Assembly: GCA_900759575.1 (NCBI GenBank)
Contig: CAAEVU010000234.1
Coordinates: forward strand, 1 to 8,910
Source of the DNA: Clostridia bacterium
GTDB lineage: Bacteria > Bacillota > Clostridia > Oscillospirales > Acutalibacteraceae
Length of the DNA stretch: 8,910 nucleotides
Direction of reading: 5' to 3'
This document shows, one piece after another, positions 5,388 through 8,910 of the stretch. Position numbers and translations under genes: made by a program. Each line of letters begins with the position of its first letter. The first letter of the stretch is position 1. The notes under the pieces were generated by a model. That model made no database searches. It had not been told where the DNA came from and worked only from the letters and a program-made list of their open reading frames with translations.

Positions 5388-6826
5388 GTTTGATCCTCCC
5401 CCCGGGTCTTTTCCAGCACGATCTGGGACTGCTTGCCGCTTTTGCGCACCTGGGTCAGGTCCAGGGAAAGCTCCTTGGAAAGGAGATCCATCACCCTGGG
5501 GGAACAGAATCCCGCCTGGCACCGGCCCATGCCCGCCCGGGTGCGGCGCTTGACCCCGTCCAGGGTCTTGGCCCCCAAAATGCCGTGGATGGCGTCCAAG
5601 ATCTCTCCTTGGGAAACTTCCTCGCACCGGCAGATGATCTGCCCGTAAGCCGGGTTTTTCCGGATCATTTCCGCCCGCTTTTCCGGCTCCATTTCCTTGA
5701 GCTTGGGCACGCCCTTTCGGATGGGGTCAAACTCCGGATTCTCCGGCAGCCCCAGCTTCTGGGCAATGAGCCCTGCCAAATATTCCCCGATAGCCGGGGC
5801 GCTGGTCAAACCGGGAGACTCGATGCCCGCCGCGTCGAAAAAGCCTTCCGCCGATTCTCCCAGCACAAAGTCGTCCCCATCGTCGTGGGCACGCAGCCCG
5901 GAGAAGGAGGTGATCACCTGCCGGGTGGGGATATTTTTTACCCCCAGGGCGGATTTCTCCAGCACTTCGGCAAGGCCCGCCCCGGTGGTGGCGGTGTCCT
6001 CCTTTTCCTCAATATCTTTGGCGGTGGGGCCTAAAAGCAGGTTTCCATGGACTGTGGGGGAAACCAACACGCCTTTGCCGTATTTCCCGGGTAATTGGAA
6101 CACGGTGTGGGACACGTGACCTCCCGCGGTCCGGTCCAGCAGGCAATATTCGCCCCGGCGGGGGGTGATGTGCAGCTTTTCTTCGCACACCAGGTTGTGG
6201 AGCTCGTCGGAATGGACTCCGGCGGCGTTGACCACCACCCGGGTCTCCAAATCCCCCTGGGAAGTGTGCAGGGTCCAGCCGTCCCCGTTCCGTTCCAGGC
6301 CCGTGACCTGGGTGTCAAAGGAAAACTCCACCCCGTTTTTGGCGGCGCTCTCCGCCATCCCCAAGGTCAGCTCAAAGGGACACACAATGCCGGAAGTCTC
6401 CGCCAGCAGGGCCCCTGCCACTTCTTCCGACAGGTTGGGCTCCAAGGCTCTTGCCTGGTCCCCGGTGAGCAGCTTCATGCCGCTGACTCCGTTTTTCACG
6501 CCCCGGTCGTACAATTCCTGAAGCTTGGGAAGCTCCTCTTCCGAAAAACACACCACAAAGGCTCCCACCCGTTTGAAGGGGATGTCCAGTTCTTCCGAAA
6601 GCTGGTCCATCATCCGGTTGCCTTTTACATTCATTTTTGCTTTCATGGTGCCGGGTTCCGCGTCAAACCCGGCGTGGATAATGGCGGAATTTGCCTTGCT
6701 GGTGCCCTCACACACATCCAACGCCTTTTCCACCACCAGGAAGCTTCCTCTCCTCCGGGAAAGTTCCCTGGCCACCGCGGAGCCCACTACTCCGGCTCCC
6801 ACGACGATCGCATCGTACCGTTCCAT
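5384..6826 (-). CDS. FAD-dependent dehydrogenase, GlpA/LhgO-like, with C-terminal BFD-type [2Fe-2S] domain
   Basis: A 480-residue flavoprotein of the DAO family, the first gene of its operon. It opens with VVGAGVVGSAVAREL (8-22), a dinucleotide-binding fold. The segment SKANSAIIHAGFD (43-55) is typical of glycerol-3-phosphate dehydrogenase and L-2-hydroxyglutarate oxidase relatives. The DAO part extends to about residue 355. The C-terminal Fer2_BFD domain supplies four cysteines: ICRCEE (Cys399, Cys401) and GRCQAGFC (Cys436, Cys441), expected to hold a [2Fe-2S] cluster. No signal peptide or membrane segment is visible. Substrate is probably glycerol 3-phosphate, but a 2-hydroxy acid is possible. 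The ATG follows GGTGAAGGA, where the GGTGA matches the 3' part of the ribosome-binding consensus. It overlaps the next gene by four bases. Confidence 0.92.
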   Translation of the reverse strand: MERYDAIVVGAGVVGSAVARELSRRRGSFLVVEKALDVCEGTSKANSAIIHAGFDAEPGTMKAKMNVKGNRMMDQLSEELDIPFKRVGAFVVCFSEEELPKLQELYDRGVKNGVSGMKLLTGDQARALEPNLSEEVAGALLAETSGIVCPFELTLGMAESAAKNGVEFSFDTQVTGLERNGDGWTLHTSQGDLETRVVVNAAGVHSDELHNLVCEEKLHITPRRGEYCLLDRTAGGHVSHTVFQLPGKYGKGVLVSPTVHGNLLLGPTAKDIEEKEDTATTGAGLAEVLEKSALGVKNIPTRQVITSFSGLRAHDDGDDFVLGESAEGFFDAAGIESPGLTSAPAIGEYLAGLIAQKLGLPENPEFDPIRKGVPKLKEMEPEKRAEMIRKNPAYGQIICRCEEVSQGEILDAIHGILGAKTLDGVKRRTRAGMGRCQAGFCSPRVMDLLSKELSLDLTQVRKSGKQSQIVLEKTRGEDQT

Positions 6827-6900
6827 TCCTTCACCGCCCCAATTATCTCAAATAGTTCCCCGGGCTTTTTCCCCGGTTCCGGCAAGCCGCCGATAATATT

Positions 6901-6929
6901 AGAATAGCACAAACCACACTGCACCGCAA
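6901..6929 (-). promoter_or_regulatory. Promoter of the three-gene FAD operon
   Basis: On the minus strand, TTGCGG (-35, 6924-6929) is followed by a 17-base spacer and TATTCT (-10, 6901-6906), with a TGn extension directly before the -10 box. Transcription would start near 6894, about 68 bases before the GlpA-like ATG. The leader contains a small CCGGG/CCCGG hairpin. It diverges from the xylB promoter, so one regulator could control both. Confidence 0.55.
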
Positions 6930-6962
6930 GGAAAGAAATCGTGAAAAAAGGCACCTTTTCCC

Positions 6963-6991
6963 TTGACATGCCCTGCAAAATCGGGGAAAAT
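6963..6991 (+). promoter_or_regulatory. Probable promoter of xylB
   Basis: A perfect TTGACA (6963-6968) is followed by a 17-base spacer and GAAAAT (6986-6991), a weak -10 box matching four of six consensus bases. The likely start is near 6998, about 57 bases before the xylB ATG. The weak -10 suggests dependence on an activator or low basal use. TAGTAT at 6997-7002 is an alternative -10 but lacks a good -35. Confidence 0.5.
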
Positions 6992-7032
6992 AAGAGTAGT
7001 ATTGTACAGACAATTTCCCCCTTTTCGGGGAA
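6983..7032 (+). promoter_or_regulatory. Triple inverted-repeat arms over the xylB promoter and leader
   Basis: GGGGAAA (6983-6989) is the exact reverse complement of TTTCCCC (7014-7020), and TTCCCC (7015-7020) is also complementary to GGGGAA (7027-7032) around a six-base loop. The first arm overlaps the -10 box and the last two fall in the leader. ATTGT/ACAAT (7001-7005 with 7010-7014) lies between. This could be a DNA operator spanning the start site or an RNA hairpin 22 bases before the ATG. Function is not known. Confidence 0.35.
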
Positions 7033-7054
7033 CAGAGAAAGGACGCGAGTTGTA

Positions 7055-8581
7055 ATGGAATATTTAATCGGTATTGACCTGGGCACCAGTGGTACCAAAA
7101 CGGTGCTTTTCGACCGGGAAGGCCACGTGATGGCCAGCGCCACGGTGGAATACCCCATGTATCAGGAACATAACGGCTGGGCAGAACAGGAACCCGCCCA
7201 TTGGTGGGACGCCTCCTGCCGCACCATCAAGACCGTCATCGAAAAGAGCGGCATTGACAGCGGCGACATCAAGGGCGTGGGCATTTCCGGCCAGATGCAC
7301 GGCCTGGTCATGCTGGACAAGGAAGGCAACGTGCTGCGCCGCTCCATTATCTGGGCCGACCAGCGCACCGCCGCCGAGTGCGAAGAGATCACCCAGCGGG
7401 TGGGCGCCGACAAGATGATCGAGATCACCGCCAACCCTGCCCTCACCGGCTTTACCGCTTCCAAGATCCTGTGGGTCCGGAACCATCAGCCTGAGATCTA
7501 CGCCCAGTGCGCCCACATCCTGCTGCCCAAGGACTATGTGCGGTACATGCTCACCGGCGAGTTCGCCACCGAAGTGTCCGACGCTTCCGGCATGCAGCTT
7601 CTGGACGTGCCTCACCGCTGCTGGAGCCAGGAAGTCCTGGACAAGCTGGACATCGATCCCGCACTGCTTGCCAAGGTGTACGAGTCCCCCGAGGTCACCG
7701 GCGAAGTCACTGCTCAGGCCGCTGCTCTCACCGGCTTGAAGGCCGGCACTCCCGTGGTGGGCGGCGCTGGCGACAACGCCGCGGCCGCTGTGGGCACCGG
7801 CGTTGTCCGTGACGGCAAAGCCTTCACCACCATCGGCACTTCCGGCGTGGTATTCGCCCACACCGACAATATCTCCATCGACCCCAAGGGCCGTGTACAT
7901 ACCTTCTGCTGCGCTGTTCCCGGCGCTTGGCACGTGATGGGCGTGACCCAGGGCGCTGGCCTGTCCCTGAAGTGGTTCCGGGATAACTTCTGCGGCGCTG
8001 AGAAAGAGACCGCTTTGGGCATGGGCGTGGACCCCTACTACCTGATGGACAAAGAAGCAGAGCGTTCTCCCATCGGCTGCAACCGGCTGCTGTACCTGCC
8101 CTACCTGATGGGCGAGCGTACGCCTCACCTGGACCCTGACTGCCGCGGCGTGTTCTTCGGACTCTCCGCCATGCACACCAAATGGGACATGCTCCGGGCC
8201 GTCATGGAAGGCGTGACCTATTCTCTCCGGGACTGCATGGAGATCCTCCGTGGCATGGGCGTGGACATCGGCGAGATGCTGGCCTGCGGCGGCGGCGGAA
8301 GCTCCCCCCTGTGGCGTCAGATGCTGGCAGACACCTACAACTGCCCTGTTAAGACTGTGAAGTCCAAGGAAGGCCCCGCCCTGGGCGCCGCCATCCTGGC
8401 AGGCGTAGGCGCAGGATTGTATCCCTCCGTGCAGGAAGCCTGCGACGCCATGATCAAGACCAACGATCCCCAGGACCCCATCCCGGAGAACGTGCCCAAG
8501 TACGATGGCTTCTATCAGGTGTACAAGAGCCTGTATCCCGCTATGAAGGAAAACTTCAAGCTGTTGGCAAAAGCGGAATAA
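7055..8581 (+). CDS. xylB: Xylulokinase, FGGY carbohydrate kinase family
   Basis: A 508-residue cytoplasmic kinase that phosphorylates D-xylulose with ATP to give xylulose 5-phosphate for the pentose phosphate pathway. The first phosphate-binding motif GIDLGTSGTK is at 6-15. GISGQMHG (76-83) and WADQRT (100-105) are typical of xylulokinases. GGAGDNAA (236-243) supplies the likely catalytic base Asp240. The FGGY signature spans the YLMGERTP to FFGL stretch (350-370), and ATP-binding CGGGGSSPLW is at 411-420. Length fits the family (about 480-510). The ATG at 7055 begins the domain directly; the site AAAGGA lies 11 bases upstream, rather far. The frame is open further upstream, but that would run through the promoter. 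It is divergent from the FAD operon and followed by a strong terminator. Confidence 0.93.
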   Translation: MEYLIGIDLGTSGTKTVLFDREGHVMASATVEYPMYQEHNGWAEQEPAHWWDASCRTIKTVIEKSGIDSGDIKGVGISGQMHGLVMLDKEGNVLRRSIIWADQRTAAECEEITQRVGADKMIEITANPALTGFTASKILWVRNHQPEIYAQCAHILLPKDYVRYMLTGEFATEVSDASGMQLLDVPHRCWSQEVLDKLDIDPALLAKVYESPEVTGEVTAQAAALTGLKAGTPVVGGAGDNAAAAVGTGVVRDGKAFTTIGTSGVVFAHTDNISIDPKGRVHTFCCAVPGAWHVMGVTQGAGLSLKWFRDNFCGAEKETALGMGVDPYYLMDKEAERSPIGCNRLLYLPYLMGERTPHLDPDCRGVFFGLSAMHTKWDMLRAVMEGVTYSLRDCMEILRGMGVDIGEMLACGGGGSSPLWRQMLADTYNCPVKTVKSKEGPALGAAILAGVGAGLYPSVQEACDAMIKTNDPQDPIPENVPKYDGFYQVYKSLYPAMKENFKLLAKAE

Positions 8582-8617
8582 AAAACCCTTGTGCCCCGTT
8601 TCAGCGTAATATTTCAC

Positions 8618-8667
8618 TCCCCCGGCAGGGATTCCTCTTTAGGAATCTCCCCGCCGGGGGATTTTTT
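8618..8667 (+). terminator. Strong rho-independent terminator of xylB
   Basis: TCCCCCGGC (8618-8626) pairs with GCCGGGGGA (8653-8661). The stem continues after small bulges with GATTCCT (8630-8636) and AGGAATC (8641-8647) around a CTTT loop. Six T residues follow (8662-8667). It lies 37 bases past the xylB stop, so xylB is probably transcribed as a single gene. Confidence 0.95.
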
Positions 8668-8750
8668 ATGGGGGAATATGGTGCCCACCAGGCTGCCAAA
8701 AGAAGTTCCATCCCTAAAAAACCGTAAATGGGGTAAAATTCAACGGACAA

Positions 8751-8795
8751 CCCTGAATTTCCAGGGCGTTTTTCCCGTGGCTACGCCCTTTTTTT
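8751..8795 (+). terminator. Second terminator-like hairpin with an overlapping alternative hairpin
   Basis: AGGGCGT (8763-8769) pairs with ACGCCCT (8783-8789) around a 13-base loop and is followed by a run of seven Ts starting in the last stem base (8789-8795). An earlier hairpin, CCCTG (8751-8755) with CAGGG (8762-8766), uses the same AGGG bases, so the two cannot form together. That arrangement is like an attenuator, although no clear promoter is visible between 8668 and 8750. It may simply be a backup terminator. Confidence 0.55.
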
Positions 8796-8805
8796 GCCCT
8801 CCATA

Positions 8806-8858
8806 CCCCGGTGAGAGTTTATAGATAACTTCAACTCACGGGGAAAGAGCCCTGTGAG
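8806..8858 (+). promoter_or_regulatory. Leader of the right-edge gene with two mutually exclusive stem-loops
   Basis: CTCACGGGG (8835-8843) can pair with CCCCGGTGAG upstream (8806-8815, one bulged G) or with CCCTGTGAG downstream (8850-8858, one G-U pair, AAAGAG loop). The first fold also has AGTT/AACT inside. The second ends 12 bases before the ribosome binding site of the next gene. A switch between the two is possible. I do not recognise a known riboswitch. Confidence 0.4.
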
Positions 8859-8885
8859 AATCTAAAATTTAAGAGGGTTGAAATT

Positions 8886-8910
8886 ATGAAGAAAAGCAAG
8901 TTTCTGAAGA
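8886..8910 (+). CDS. Start of an unidentified gene (runs off the right edge)
   Basis: ATG at 8886 is preceded by AAGAGGG with 8 bases of spacing, a good ribosome binding site. The first residues are MKKSKFLK, a lysine-rich start followed by hydrophobic residues, which would suit a signal peptide of an exported protein or lipoprotein. A sugar-binding lipoprotein would fit next to xylB, but eight residues cannot support a product name. Confidence 0.6.

Noticed and set aside
4005..5393. 462-codon plus-strand open frame opposite the GlpB-like gene
   Set aside because: The opposite strand encodes a recognisable flavoprotein with all its motifs; this frame is low-complexity (His, Gly, Pro, Asp) and has no ribosome binding site.
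5388..5627. N-terminal extension of the GlpB-like protein by 80 codons
   Set aside because: The extension reads Gly/Pro/Arg-rich sequence from another frame of the GlpA-like gene. The FAD fold begins at the ATG at 5387, which has a good binding site and an ATGA overlap.
6970..6990. CcpA catabolite-repression (cre) site at the xylB promoter
   Set aside because: A TG and a CG are present, but six bases lie between them instead of the four in the cre consensus.
6941..7054. Longer start of xylB at 6941
   Set aside because: The extra 38 codons would run through the promoter, and kinase homology begins right at residue 2 of the start at 7055.
7064..8617. 517-codon open frame on the minus strand opposite xylB
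   Set aside because: It lies exactly antisense to a clear xylulokinase, its translation is rich in His, Gly and Ala with no known domain, and long antisense frames are expected where third codon positions are GC-rich.
8591..8824. 77-codon open frame downstream of xylB
   Set aside because: It spans two terminator hairpins, and its translation is an artefact of those GC-rich stems.

Overview
The window reads as chromosomal DNA from a GC-rich member of the Clostridia, most likely the Oscillospiraceae/Ruminococcaceae type found in animal guts. This is inferred from gene content and style: GC-rich genes, AT-rich gaps with sigma-A-type promoters, strong AGGAGG-type ribosome binding sites, a SleB/CwlJ-type wall hydrolase, a CofE-like protein, and an FAD-enzyme operon ending in a DUF1667 protein. 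No species can be named from the sequence alone.

Left part (1-1346). The 5' end of a wall hydrolase gene runs off the left edge on the minus strand. A 482-base gap follows, holding a perfect 16-bp palindrome, a near-consensus promoter, a second extended -10 element, and a GC-rich leader of about 180 bases that can fold into several hairpins. The leader precedes a plus-strand CofE-like (F420-0:glutamate ligase-like) gene, which ends at a bidirectional terminator.

Middle (1347-3748), all minus strand. A HAD-family phosphatase gene, then trxA (thioredoxin) and trxB (NADPH-thioredoxin reductase). The last two are 10 bases apart and form a complete thiol-disulfide reduction pair. Upstream of the HAD gene lies a 316-base non-coding block containing a structured tandem repeat with a 103-base period.

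Right part (3749-6826), minus strand. A tightly coupled three-gene operon: a GlpA-like FAD dehydrogenase with a C-terminal [2Fe-2S] domain, a GlpB/HcnB-like FAD/NAD(P) oxidoreductase, and a small cysteine-rich DUF1667 protein. Together these look like a membrane-independent electron-transfer dehydrogenase, probably acting on glycerol 3-phosphate or a related hydroxy acid. No glycerol kinase is present here.

Far right (6827-8910), plus strand. A xylulokinase gene (xylB) is divergent from the FAD operon across a 228-base promoter region. It ends at a strong terminator. A 218-base gap after it holds a second terminator-like hairpin and a pair of mutually exclusive stem-loops before the first codons of another gene at the right edge.

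The genes are ordinary housekeeping and carbon-metabolism functions. The less explained material is non-coding: the 103-base repeat array, the leader of the CofE-like gene, and the structured leader at the right edge. I see no CRISPR array, tRNA, rRNA, transposase or phage gene.
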